This document shows positions 35,574 through 43,895 of a DNA stretch of 64,000 bases, in pieces (within the stretch, counting starts at the first letter, position 1; each line of letters starts with the position of its first letter). The position numbers were made by a program, and so were the translations under genes. The notes beneath the pieces were generated by a model. That model ran no database searches and was not told the DNA's origin. It saw only the letters and a list, made by a program, of their open reading frames with translations. Source of the DNA: Deltaproteobacteria bacterium (GTDB lineage Bacteria > Myxococcota_C > UBA6777); assembly GCA_002731275.1 (NCBI GenBank), contig PCBK01000028.1, forward strand, positions 21,710 through 85,709. Direction: 5' to 3'.

Positions 35574-37972
35574 GGGGTCCAAGTCCACACAAAGCCGGCG
35601 CGGTTGTAATTGTTTTCGTGGCTCTTGGGGGTGTAAGTTTGGGTGCCCAATTGGAGTGTTGGACTGTGACTCCAGCCCACGATCCGAAGGCGGTAACCTG
35701 ACCAGTAGAGTTGACTCCCTATATCGTCCTCTTTACCGCCGATAGAATCGATGCTTTTGAATGTTCCTTTGGTATCCCAGCATGGTATCAGGAGGTCTTT
35801 TTTTCCACGGTGTGGAAATGTGAGCTTGTTGTATGTGACAGCATCTTCGTTGGAGATGAGGACACACAAGACCCCTTTGGAGCTCAGTGCAATATCGTGG
35901 ACATCGTCTTGTTCGACGCTGCCCAGTGTTTTGGTCCACAGGTGTGTACCATCTCGCTTCATCTTGGTGACGAAGATGTCCTGTTTCCCATTGGAGAGCA
36001 CCGCTTGTTTCCCAATCGTCTGGCTTCGTTGGAATTGTCCTGTGAGGTAAAGGGTCCCGTCCTTGTCGATGGTCATATGTTTGTATTGGATACCTGGAAG
36101 CGTACTCAAAAAGAGGACTTTTTGGATGGTTCCGTCTTGAGAGAGCGTCGCGAGGAAGCTGTGTGGGTTCGACTCTGTAGAGGTCTTTGGTGGTGCGTAT
36201 GTGCCGAGTTTGGTGTTGTCGGGCATATGTCCCAGCCAGAGGATATTCTCTTGCGCATCGATGAGCAGAGATGCTGGTACATCCTTGAGAAAACCGGCTT
36301 TTTCGATGATGTGGCCGAGCTGACATTCTCCTTTGGTGGAGTATTGCAGTAAGCCGAACTCGGAGATATTCGCGTACTCGTTGCTCGTCGGTTGTTTGGA
36401 GAGTTGTTTGTTTCCGCACATGAAGCCTTTGTCGCTGGCTTTCCCCCAGAGGGCTGACCAGATCTTGTCGTCTTTTGTGATCGCGATCGCCATGCTCCCG
36501 CTCCAGGCCCAATCGTATGCGAGGGCTTTGGCCCACGAGAGTCCACCTGCTTGTGTGATCTTGGCAAAGAGGGTGATGTTTCCACTCAGCGGGAATTTGT
36601 GCTTGAGTTGGACTTCATCTGGACGTTCGTAGAAGACGTGGACAGTGGAGCCATTGCCACCTGAGTTGGCCTGTCCGACAAATAAGAGTGTACCGTCAGG
36701 CATCTGTTTGAGCCGCAGACGTTCCTTTTGCCTGATCGAAGAACCTTCTACACCGAGCCCACCGATCTGACGCCACCACTGCAATTGTTTCCAATCTTTG
36801 TCCCATTTGGTGAGAAAGATGTCTCCATTGCGGATCTCTTTGTATGTCTTTTCTCCAATGGTCACAGACTGGTTAAACACACCCGCGACAAAGAGCTCCC
36901 CTTGTGGACCCTCTGTGATGTTGTGGAAGGCTACATACTGTTTACTTTCAAGCCAGAGTGTTTTGCCACAACGCGCATCTCCTGGACAATTGACACATTG
37001 GTTATTCAGGCAGAGTGAACCTTGTGGACAGGATGAAGAGGTCTGGCATTCGATACATCGCCCATCCTGGCAAAAAGCTTTTTCGTTGCAGGCGTGTCCA
37101 CACGTACCACAATGTTCTTGGTTGGTTTGGAGAGACACGCACTTGCCTCCACAACAAGTCTCACCTGTACTGCATACATTTCCACAACCACCACAGTGAT
37201 TTGGGTCGTTTTGAAGGGATATACACAGACCGTCACAATTCTCTTTCTCTTGTGGACAAGGACGCTCCCATTTCTCCGTGGTCAGCTTGATGGGACAGTA
37301 AAATGACTCGGAGGTTTGTGCGATCAGTGTTCCTTCGAAGGTGAGTGAGAGAGGGGAGGACCAGATCGCATCATGTTGAAGTACGATCCGCCAATGTGCT
37401 GCTTGTTGTGGCGTTTCTTTGATGAACGAGATGTCTTTTGTTTTCCACAATGAGGTGTGAATGGTGAGTAATGGTTTGTCCTCCGACCAGCGCCATGTGG
37501 AGGTCTCTTTGAGGGTCAGTTTGAGTGTGACTTTGTGAGGAGAGCCGGGAGAGAGTGTTGGGGTGATGATGACATCTGAGGAGGATGTGTGTTTTTCACA
37601 GAACGTGGCGATCTGACAATTGTCGTCGACTTGTCCGTCACAATCATCGTCTTTTCCATTGCAGGTCTCCGTTGAGGGAAGTTGTTGTCCTCGACACGTG
37701 CTCCACTCTTTGGTCGGTAGGCATTCGCGTTCACCTGCGTGACATGGGCGGCTCTCTTTGGTGTCAAATGGACCTGTATAGCACGTCTCTTTTTGTCCAG
37801 GTGTACAGGCACCGTCCAGGATCTGACAACTGGAGGATTCTGTTGCACAGTAAAACCCTTCTGGGCAATCTTCATCGATAGCGCAGGGAGTGGGACCACA
37901 ACCTGAGATGCCTAAAGCTGTTATGTACAGAAAAATAAATACAAATTGTAGGATTCTGAGCTGCCTTTGCAT
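35570..37972 (-). CDS. Large MopE-like Cys-rich lipoprotein (paralogue 1)
   Basis: An 800-residue paralogue of the next gene. A signal peptide ends at the lipobox GISGC. The 'CNGKDDDCDGQVDDNC' repeat is near residue 110, followed by 'CGGCGNVC' and 'CGTCGHAC' modules and a C-terminal beta-propeller-like half with 'FVAGVFNQS', 'LTGQFQRSQ' and 'IVGWSHSP' blades. It is translated just before, and coupled with, paralogue 2. The pair probably arose by tandem duplication. The protein is presumably displayed at the cell surface. Confidence 0.8.
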   Translation of the reverse strand: MQRQLRILQFVFIFLYITALGISGCGPTPCAIDEDCPEGFYCATESSSCQILDGACTPGQKETCYTGPFDTKESRPCHAGERECLPTKEWSTCRGQQLPSTETCNGKDDDCDGQVDDNCQIATFCEKHTSSSDVIITPTLSPGSPHKVTLKLTLKETSTWRWSEDKPLLTIHTSLWKTKDISFIKETPQQAAHWRIVLQHDAIWSSPLSLTFEGTLIAQTSESFYCPIKLTTEKWERPCPQEKENCDGLCISLQNDPNHCGGCGNVCSTGETCCGGKCVSLQTNQEHCGTCGHACNEKAFCQDGRCIECQTSSSCPQGSLCLNNQCVNCPGDARCGKTLWLESKQYVAFHNITEGPQGELFVAGVFNQSVTIGEKTYKEIRNGDIFLTKWDKDWKQLQWWRQIGGLGVEGSSIRQKERLRLKQMPDGTLLFVGQANSGGNGSTVHVFYERPDEVQLKHKFPLSGNITLFAKITQAGGLSWAKALAYDWAWSGSMAIAITKDDKIWSALWGKASDKGFMCGNKQLSKQPTSNEYANISEFGLLQYSTKGECQLGHIIEKAGFLKDVPASLLIDAQENILWLGHMPDNTKLGTYAPPKTSTESNPHSFLATLSQDGTIQKVLFLSTLPGIQYKHMTIDKDGTLYLTGQFQRSQTIGKQAVLSNGKQDIFVTKMKRDGTHLWTKTLGSVEQDDVHDIALSSKGVLCVLISNEDAVTYNKLTFPHRGKKDLLIPCWDTKGTFKSIDSIGGKEDDIGSQLYWSGYRLRIVGWSHSPTLQLGTQTYTPKSHENNYNRAGFVWTWTP

Positions 37973-38173
37973 AGATCATTCCTCGCTGACCTGAGCATCT
38001 TTGTGTCATGGCTCTGTTCCATCATTACATAGAGTCGGAACAGAGCATGTGTTTGCACACGCTTTTTTTCTCTCAACAGCGTTGTCTTTTTTGTATACGA
38101 TGTTCTCGGTAAAAAGTGAATGGAGTGGCAAGTCTTTGGGGGCTTTTTGGGAGTGGAGGTCGAGGATGTTGGT

Positions 38174-39433
38174 TTATCGGGTCTTTTGGGGGGAGTAAAC
38201 GTATTTTTTGAGGAAGCGTTGGGCTTGTGGTGTGCGCTTGGAGAGGACCGCGACCCAGATCCCGAGGATACCTGAGAGGAGGAGGCTGAAGAAGGAGACC
38301 CAAAGGCAACCTTCGAGACCCCAATGTTGGTAGAGCAGTCCAGAGAGAAAGACTGCGCCGATTTTGCCGAGCTGTGAGATTGTTTTGTAGAAGGCAATAT
38401 CGATAGAGGCGCGGTTGCTCTGCGCAAATCTCATCTGAAGGTCATTGTGGGGGGCTGTCGCGAGTCCTGAGATGACGTTGTACAAAACGATAAGGATGAT
38501 CGCCGCGAGGAGGCTTTGTCCGTAGAACAACATCATGATAGGAACACCTGCGAGAGCGACACATGAAACAAAGAGCACTCTTTCATAGAGCCAAGGATCT
38601 TTGATCGTATAGGCACCCAACGTCCAGCGTTGCTTGACCCACCAGCCCGAGATAGGTTGGATCAGACCAAATGTGATGAGACCTGCGGCGAGGATGGCGC
38701 CGACATTGACCTTTGAGATACCCATGTTGCTTAGATAGATAGGGAGGGCCAGGACCAACCACATGTCGCGTCCTGCGTAAAGAAGTGCCCGCGCTGCAGC
38801 GAGGAGCTTCATGCGGGTCTCTACGTGAGAAAATTGTTGAAAGGAGACTGTTTTTTGTTCGCGAACATCACCGACACGACCACCTGCCATGATCAGCGCG
38901 ACGAGGGAGGCGATGGTCAAAAAGCCAAACGCACCGACAAAGCCGATGAGGCTGAGCATGACACCACCTGCGAGCAATCCGATCCCCTTGGCGCTGTCTT
39001 TGCCACCAAGCAACCAGTGACTTTGTAAGTGGTTGGTTTGTAAATGTTTGATATACGCTGAACTGGTCGTCTTTAGGAGTTCTTTGGCGACCCCTCTCAT
39101 CGCACGTAGCATCCCCACCCACACCAACAACATCATGCCGACGCCGAGCCATGGGACAAATAGATAACCTGCACTTGCGAGTGTATGAAGGAACAACGCC
39201 CCCAAGAAAGTCCGTTTGTACCCACCGCGATTTAACACAAAACCAGAAGACATGTTGGCCAACAAGCCACACAGCTCATAACACACAAACAAAAATGCTA
39301 TCTTCGTGACCTTCATCCCGAGGCTGTAAAAGTAAAGAGGGATGAGTATCCTTGTCGCTCCTTCGCAGAATGTCGAGAGCCAATAGGCCCAACTGACGAT
39401 ATGAAGCTGTTGTTGTGTGTGTTTTCCTTCCAT
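38174..39433 (-). CDS. Major facilitator superfamily transporter
   Basis: A 419-residue inner-membrane protein with about twelve hydrophobic helices in two halves and a positively charged loop after helix 2 ('NRGGYKRTF'), as in MFS transporters. The substrate is not evident. The upstream gap carries a triple Pho-box-like repeat, which would fit phosphate-linked control. A candidate promoter is TTGACT (39502-39507) and TAGACA (39478-39483), 18 bases apart on the minus strand. It is followed by the MopE-like gene in the same direction after a ~200-base gap. Confidence 0.85.
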   Translation of the reverse strand: MEGKHTQQQLHIVSWAYWLSTFCEGATRILIPLYFYSLGMKVTKIAFLFVCYELCGLLANMSSGFVLNRGGYKRTFLGALFLHTLASAGYLFVPWLGVGMMLLVWVGMLRAMRGVAKELLKTTSSAYIKHLQTNHLQSHWLLGGKDSAKGIGLLAGGVMLSLIGFVGAFGFLTIASLVALIMAGGRVGDVREQKTVSFQQFSHVETRMKLLAAARALLYAGRDMWLVLALPIYLSNMGISKVNVGAILAAGLITFGLIQPISGWWVKQRWTLGAYTIKDPWLYERVLFVSCVALAGVPIMMLFYGQSLLAAIILIVLYNVISGLATAPHNDLQMRFAQSNRASIDIAFYKTISQLGKIGAVFLSGLLYQHWGLEGCLWVSFFSLLLSGILGIWVAVLSKRTPQAQRFLKKYVYSPQKTR

Positions 39434-39535
39434 GAGCAGATCCTTCTTATCTTCTGTTTTCTTTGCGGTTTGGGGTGTGTCTATGGCGTTCCCTTAGTCA
39501 AAGTCAAACGAGTTCTGGGTTGCAATTGTGAACAA

Positions 39536-39564
39536 TGTGACAACTATGTGACAATTGTGTGACA
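39536..39564 (-). promoter_or_regulatory. Triple Pho-box-like direct repeat
   Basis: On the minus strand TGTCACA occurs three times at exact 11-base steps (plus-strand positions 39536-39542, 39547-39553 and 39558-39564) with 4-base spacers. PhoB boxes are 7-base TGTCA(T/C)A repeats with the same 11-base period. The site is ~105 bases upstream of the MFS start, a little further than usual from the candidate -35 box. Confidence 0.55.
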
Positions 39565-39653
39565 AGTAATCATACGTACCCTCCTCCAAAAGTGCAATAT
39601 TTATTTACTCTTTTTGTTTGATGTGTCTGTTTTTATTTACTCTTTTTGTTTCA

Positions 39654-39667
39654 TTGATCTCGATCAA
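39654..39667. promoter_or_regulatory. Perfect FNR/CRP-type operator
   Basis: TTGAT-CTCG-ATCAA is an exact match to the FNR consensus TTGAT-N4-ATCAA. It lies about 220 bases upstream of the MFS ATG, directly beside the second TTATTTACTC repeat. A single exact 10-base match can arise by chance, but it stands in a promoter-like gap. Confidence 0.45.
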
Positions 39668-39901
39668 GTTCATCGTGGGGAGCCGTCACAATTGAACGGG
39701 GTGTTGGTCTTAATGCTTTGTTTTATAAGGGCTTTATTGTTTTGTGGCGATTTGTGACAAAAAGGAAACAAAGTGGATGGATCAGGTGTCATCGAGATCT
39801 GGAGCTTGTGTGGAGAAGTTTCTTTCGGAAAACAGGACATTTTTGTGTTTGTTGACAGTCCTTACTTCGATCTTTACAATAGATATCTTGCCTTTTTTGG
39901 T

Positions 39902-41194
39902 TTACAGAGTCTTTGCCTGACAAAGCTTCTTCGTTATCAATCCCCCCCATAATTTCGAACCACACGATGTCATGTGGACACCATCACTTGTGTTGAAGGA
40001 TGTGCACGTTGTTTGGGCCTTCATCTCGTCAAATGACGTCAACACTGTACAGCGAATACGTTGGTACGTGGCGAGTGTCTCTGCGATCCAGGTCTCCATA
40101 TCCTTTCGGCCGCTCTCCGACTTACTCCCGTAAGAAGGTGTGACCCAAAAGCACACGCTCCCTGTTGGGATTTGCTCCAACATGTCTGTCACTCTGGCTT
40201 TTACGTAGTTCTTGGCAAAACCTACGCTGTTTCCGCCCAACTGGATCAAAAAGATGGAAGGTGTATGTCGTGCAATCCGTGCTGCGAAAATCGATTGGTT
40301 TGATGAGGTAATCCCCGTACATAGCGCTGCCCCTGTCGTGTTACTTGTCGCTGTCCCGTTGGTGTAGATCTTACTCGCCTTACATAGCCAATCTTTAGAT
40401 GTACCGGATTTTTGGGACCAATGTCGCGCAGCCGAAGACACCTTGGCGTAGGAGTACACAGTGTTCCCTGAGGTCTTTGTCTGTGTGCAGTGTTGTCCTG
40501 GGTTGCGCAAGACATCTACCATCAAAGAAGCAAACTGTGTCCCCGAAGATTGTGAGTCCCCGATATACAGCACGACCTTCGATGTTCCTGTGTCTCCTGT
40601 CTTTGGTACACAGACATTGCGGAGCCTCGTGGCGTCGCTGAGTCGCGAGCGAGAGACACACTGATACCCATCGCGGCAGACATCTGTGCGGCATTGGCTG
40701 ACACAATGTCCTTTCCCCTGACGATCTGCGATACAAAAGGTGTAGGGTTTGTCTGTCTTGTCCGGACATGTTGAGGTGCAGTCGAGGCTACAGTGTCCGT
40801 CTTTGTAGTCAGCACCTTTGAGGCAGTATCCGCCTGTGTAATCACACTCCGCGTCACTCACACAAGGCTCACCAATCCATTGTGAACGAGGCGGCTGCTC
40901 TGGTATGACGGGCTCCTCTGGAACGTCTGGGAGCGTTCTTTCTTGGGGGGATGGTTCCGCTGGCTGCCGCTCTGGTAGGGGCGTTGTGTCTTGTAAGGAG
41001 GCCTCTCGTTGTGGGGGTTCTTCTGGAGGAGAGGAGGTTTCTTGAGGAGTGGAGGCATCTGGGGACGTGTGTTCGATGTAGCCCTCCCACCCCGGGAGAA
41101 AGATCAGCTCGCCGAGTGGTTCTCTTGTGGAGGTTGTTGGACCACAAGAGAGAAGGAACACACAACAGAGAGTAAGTAAGATGGTGTATCTCAT
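39902..41194 (-). CDS. Cys-rich lipoprotein with SGNH-hydrolase-like domain (shorter paralogue)
   Basis: A 430-residue paralogue of the protein at 16348-18042. The signal peptide ends at LLSC, a Pro/Glu-rich spacer follows, then only one 'WIGEPC' Cys-rich module (two in the other) and a C-terminal SGNH-type domain with GDSQSSGTQF, 'QLGGNSVGF' and 'SDGVHMTSCG'. The two C-terminal domains agree closely, including the inserted 'TNGTA(T/S)SNTTGAALC' segment. It is likely a surface esterase or glycan-acting enzyme. Confidence 0.8.
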   Translation of the reverse strand: MRYTILLTLCCVFLLSCGPTTSTREPLGELIFLPGWEGYIEHTSPDASTPQETSSPPEEPPQREASLQDTTPLPERQPAEPSPQERTLPDVPEEPVIPEQPPRSQWIGEPCVSDAECDYTGGYCLKGADYKDGHCSLDCTSTCPDKTDKPYTFCIADRQGKGHCVSQCRTDVCRDGYQCVSRSRLSDATRLRNVCVPKTGDTGTSKVVLYIGDSQSSGTQFASLMVDVLRNPGQHCTQTKTSGNTVYSYAKVSSAARHWSQKSGTSKDWLCKASKIYTNGTATSNTTGAALCTGITSSNQSIFAARIARHTPSIFLIQLGGNSVGFAKNYVKARVTDMLEQIPTGSVCFWVTPSYGSKSESGRKDMETWIAETLATYQRIRCTVLTSFDEMKAQTTCTSFNTSDGVHMTSCGSKLWGGLITKKLCQAKTL

Positions 41195-41293
41195 GATGAG
41201 GCCTTTGGATGCTGAAGAAACAGCGATGATGTGTTTGTGCTTGTGTGACTGCGAGTTGTGTCTCTCTTCTGCATCGTTTTTGGTGGAGAGGGA

Positions 41294-41321
41294 TTGATTT
41301 GCGGTGCGGTGGTGGTATAAC
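41294..41321 (+). promoter_or_regulatory. Candidate promoter of the sulfatase-like gene
   Basis: TTGATT (41294-41299) and TATAAC (41316-41321) are separated by 16 bases, about 77 bases upstream of the ATG. Confidence 0.4.
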
Positions 41322-41397
41322 GTTTCTTCTACAAAATACGCCAGGTACAGAGCTATGAGCGTGTAAATGTTTCATACGACGTACCACGCAGGAGAGG

Positions 41398-43878
41398 ATG
41401 ATGTCACGCGAAAAGAAAGGTTTCCAAGATATATCACAACGTCTGTCATTTTTGAATGGGTTGTTTGTGTGGAATGGGCTGTGGTTTACATTGATGTTGT
41501 TGGCATTTTTGCCGGGGACACTGGTCACACAGCTTGGTGCATGGTGGTATACCGTTGCATTTGTCGGATTTGTACAACTTGGTCTCTTTGGTCTGATTTA
41601 CTTGCCTTTGACGTATCTCTCTTCTTTTCGGACCTACCGCCTTATTCTTCTTCTTGAAGGGGTTCGTGTCTTTCTCCTTGTCTACGATTTTCTGGTCTTT
41701 AAAAGGCTGGGCATTCATCTCTACGATCCACTCGTCGTTGCCAATGCACACTTCTTCTCTTTCTTTCGGGACATTGGTGTCAGCGCATCAATGGTCTTCG
41801 TGACCGTTGCGCTTTTCGTCGGCTCAATGAGCGTGCAATGGTTCTATCTCTTCTTGTGGCGTCGTCAGCGTGTTGCTCTGTCCACAAAGAAGGAGGAAAG
41901 TGAGGAGCAAGAAGAGAGAGAGTCTTTACCTTCGACGGCCTGGTCGCTACGTGTTGTCTCTCCTGTGGTGCTCGTGATGGGAGTGAGTCTTGTTGGATTC
42001 TTGGGGACACCGAAGCAGCGTTCTCTAGAGCTGAGAATGTATCTTCCATTGTACAAGTTGGTCCGTGAACAGCTCTCCGTCTCCTTTGGGAGTGGGGCGC
42101 TCGTGATGCGCCATCTCAGCAAGCGAAAGAAGCACTTGCAGTATCCGGCTTTTTCCCTCAAGTCACTCCACACAAAGAAGGTCCGCCGTCCTGACATCGT
42201 GATGTGGAGCGTCGAGTCTTTGCGCGCTGATATGTTGAACCATGCTGATATGCCGAAGGTCTTCGCGCGGCTCAAACGTCCGGGGACACTGTTGAGCCAA
42301 AACCACTATGCTGGCAGTCATATCTCACAGGAGGGCGTCTTTTCCCTGGTGTACTCGTTGTACTCCAACCACTACAAGACGTTCTATCGCAAACCCCTTC
42401 CTCCTGCGACGCTTCAGATCTTGCGAAGACTGGGCTATGAGTTGATCGCCTTGACTGGTGTAACCATCCGTTATCCTGGATATGAGGCGATGTTGAAGCC
42501 TTTTCACAAGGTCGAAGATTACGGCACGATGCATCCCTTAAAGGCCGACCAAAAGGTGTTCGCGAGAGCGCAAGAGATCATCCGAAAGAGACGCTCGCAG
42601 AAAGAGACAAAGCCGCTGTTTTTGTTTCTGACCTGTAACTCGACACATCACCCTTACGCATTTACTGAGCAGGACAAAGCTTTTTTGCCGATCGTCCCGG
42701 AACGCTATGATCAACTCTTCACCGAGGACCACTTTCGACTCAAATTGTGGAATCGTTATCGCAACGCAAGCCGGTTTTTGGATCGGAAGGTGGATGAGTT
42801 ACTGACATTGCTCGAACCACAGCTCCGTGCGGGTCAATTGATCTGGAGTTTTGTTGGGGATCATGGTGAGACCTTTTGGGATCATGGTCTCTTTGGTCAT
42901 GGACCTCACTTGAATAACGCGACGACACAGACACCCTTTGCGTTGTATCTCCCTGGAGAGGCGAGTCGAACACACAAGTTGTCTTCTCATGTCGATATTT
43001 TTCCTACGATCTTCGATTGGATGGGGGTCTCACTTCCTGCAAAAGCATACAGCGATGGGACGTCGCTACGGACGTCTACAGCGCGTAAGTACGTTGTCGT
43101 CAACGCCAATCACTTTCCATTTCAAAGCAACGCGATGGTTGTCACACCTCGTCATAAAGTGATCTTGCGACGTACAGATCTGTTCCAGTTGGAGGTCAAT
43201 AGGGTCTTAGGACTCGACGATCGTGAAGCGAAATGGTCCAAAAAAGATATCGCGCCAGCTCTTCAGGACTGGATGCAAAAGATCGATCGATTTACACCTG
43301 GGTATTCATTTTGGCGTTACAAATCATTTCGTACGCGTCTGATACCTCACCATCCTTTTGTCGTGAACAAGGGGGCGATACGTACAGCCACACATCCTGA
43401 GCTTCGGCCATGGGAACGTAACGGTCAGCTGAAAGAGTTTGTCAGCACAAAGCGACCCCATATTCAATACAAGAGGCATATCGAGCTAGGGAAGAGTGTG
43501 GTCCTCGTCGGGTTCAATATCTACCAAAAGCGCATCAGGCTGGGAAGCTCATTTTCGCTGGAGTTGATCTTTTATTGCCGCAAACCACCCCCAAAATCTC
43601 CTTGGCGCTTCTTCTTTCATCTCGACTTGATGCAGGCTCCGGGGCTTATCTTGCTCCGTGGTGCGCCTGTTAGTAACCAATACCCCCTCTGGAAATGGAA
43701 GCCTGGAGAGTACATTCGGGACGTCCGGATCATCAAGGCTCCCAACTCATGGCAGATCGGTTCGGGCTATATCCGTGTTGGTATCGTCAACCCCAAGACA
43801 CACAAACGCGTGAAGCTCCCGCTTAAATGGGGAGCGCGAAATAGCGCGAAGGTGATGAAGTTACGATTTGTTCGATAG
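41398..43878 (+). CDS. Membrane sulfatase/phosphotransferase of the LtaS/YejM type
   Basis: An 826-residue protein. Residues ~20-220 contain about five membrane helices. Residues ~275-590 are an alkaline-phosphatase-superfamily domain: 'DIVMWSVESLRADML' (metal-binding Glu), 'GSHISQEGVFS' (Ser nucleophile region), and FVGDHGE plus GHGPH (metal-binding Asp, His). The last ~130 residues form a beta-rich domain not seen in standard LtaS. Family members transfer phosphoglycerol or act on envelope lipids from the periplasmic side. AGGAG precedes paired ATG codons at 41398 and 41401; either may start. Confidence 0.85.
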   Translation: MMSREKKGFQDISQRLSFLNGLFVWNGLWFTLMLLAFLPGTLVTQLGAWWYTVAFVGFVQLGLFGLIYLPLTYLSSFRTYRLILLLEGVRVFLLVYDFLVFKRLGIHLYDPLVVANAHFFSFFRDIGVSASMVFVTVALFVGSMSVQWFYLFLWRRQRVALSTKKEESEEQEERESLPSTAWSLRVVSPVVLVMGVSLVGFLGTPKQRSLELRMYLPLYKLVREQLSVSFGSGALVMRHLSKRKKHLQYPAFSLKSLHTKKVRRPDIVMWSVESLRADMLNHADMPKVFARLKRPGTLLSQNHYAGSHISQEGVFSLVYSLYSNHYKTFYRKPLPPATLQILRRLGYELIALTGVTIRYPGYEAMLKPFHKVEDYGTMHPLKADQKVFARAQEIIRKRRSQKETKPLFLFLTCNSTHHPYAFTEQDKAFLPIVPERYDQLFTEDHFRLKLWNRYRNASRFLDRKVDELLTLLEPQLRAGQLIWSFVGDHGETFWDHGLFGHGPHLNNATTQTPFALYLPGEASRTHKLSSHVDIFPTIFDWMGVSLPAKAYSDGTSLRTSTARKYVVVNANHFPFQSNAMVVTPRHKVILRRTDLFQLEVNRVLGLDDREAKWSKKDIAPALQDWMQKIDRFTPGYSFWRYKSFRTRLIPHHPFVVNKGAIRTATHPELRPWERNGQLKEFVSTKRPHIQYKRHIELGKSVVLVGFNIYQKRIRLGSSFSLELIFYCRKPPPKSPWRFFFHLDLMQAPGLILLRGAPVSNQYPLWKWKPGEYIRDVRIIKAPNSWQIGSGYIRVGIVNPKTHKRVKLPLKWGARNSAKVMKLRFVR

Positions 43879-43895
43879 AGACAAAGACAGAAGCG

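Larger units (their letters stand above)
39434..39901. other. Regulatory gap upstream of the MFS gene
   Basis: AT-rich, with no gene. In order it holds the MFS promoter candidate, the triple TGTCACA repeat, a 19-base direct repeat pair (39601-39619 and 39633-39651, TTATTTACTCTTTTTGTTT) 32 bases apart, and an FNR-type palindrome. The density of sites suggests an elaborate promoter or an unrecognised small RNA. Confidence 0.6.
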
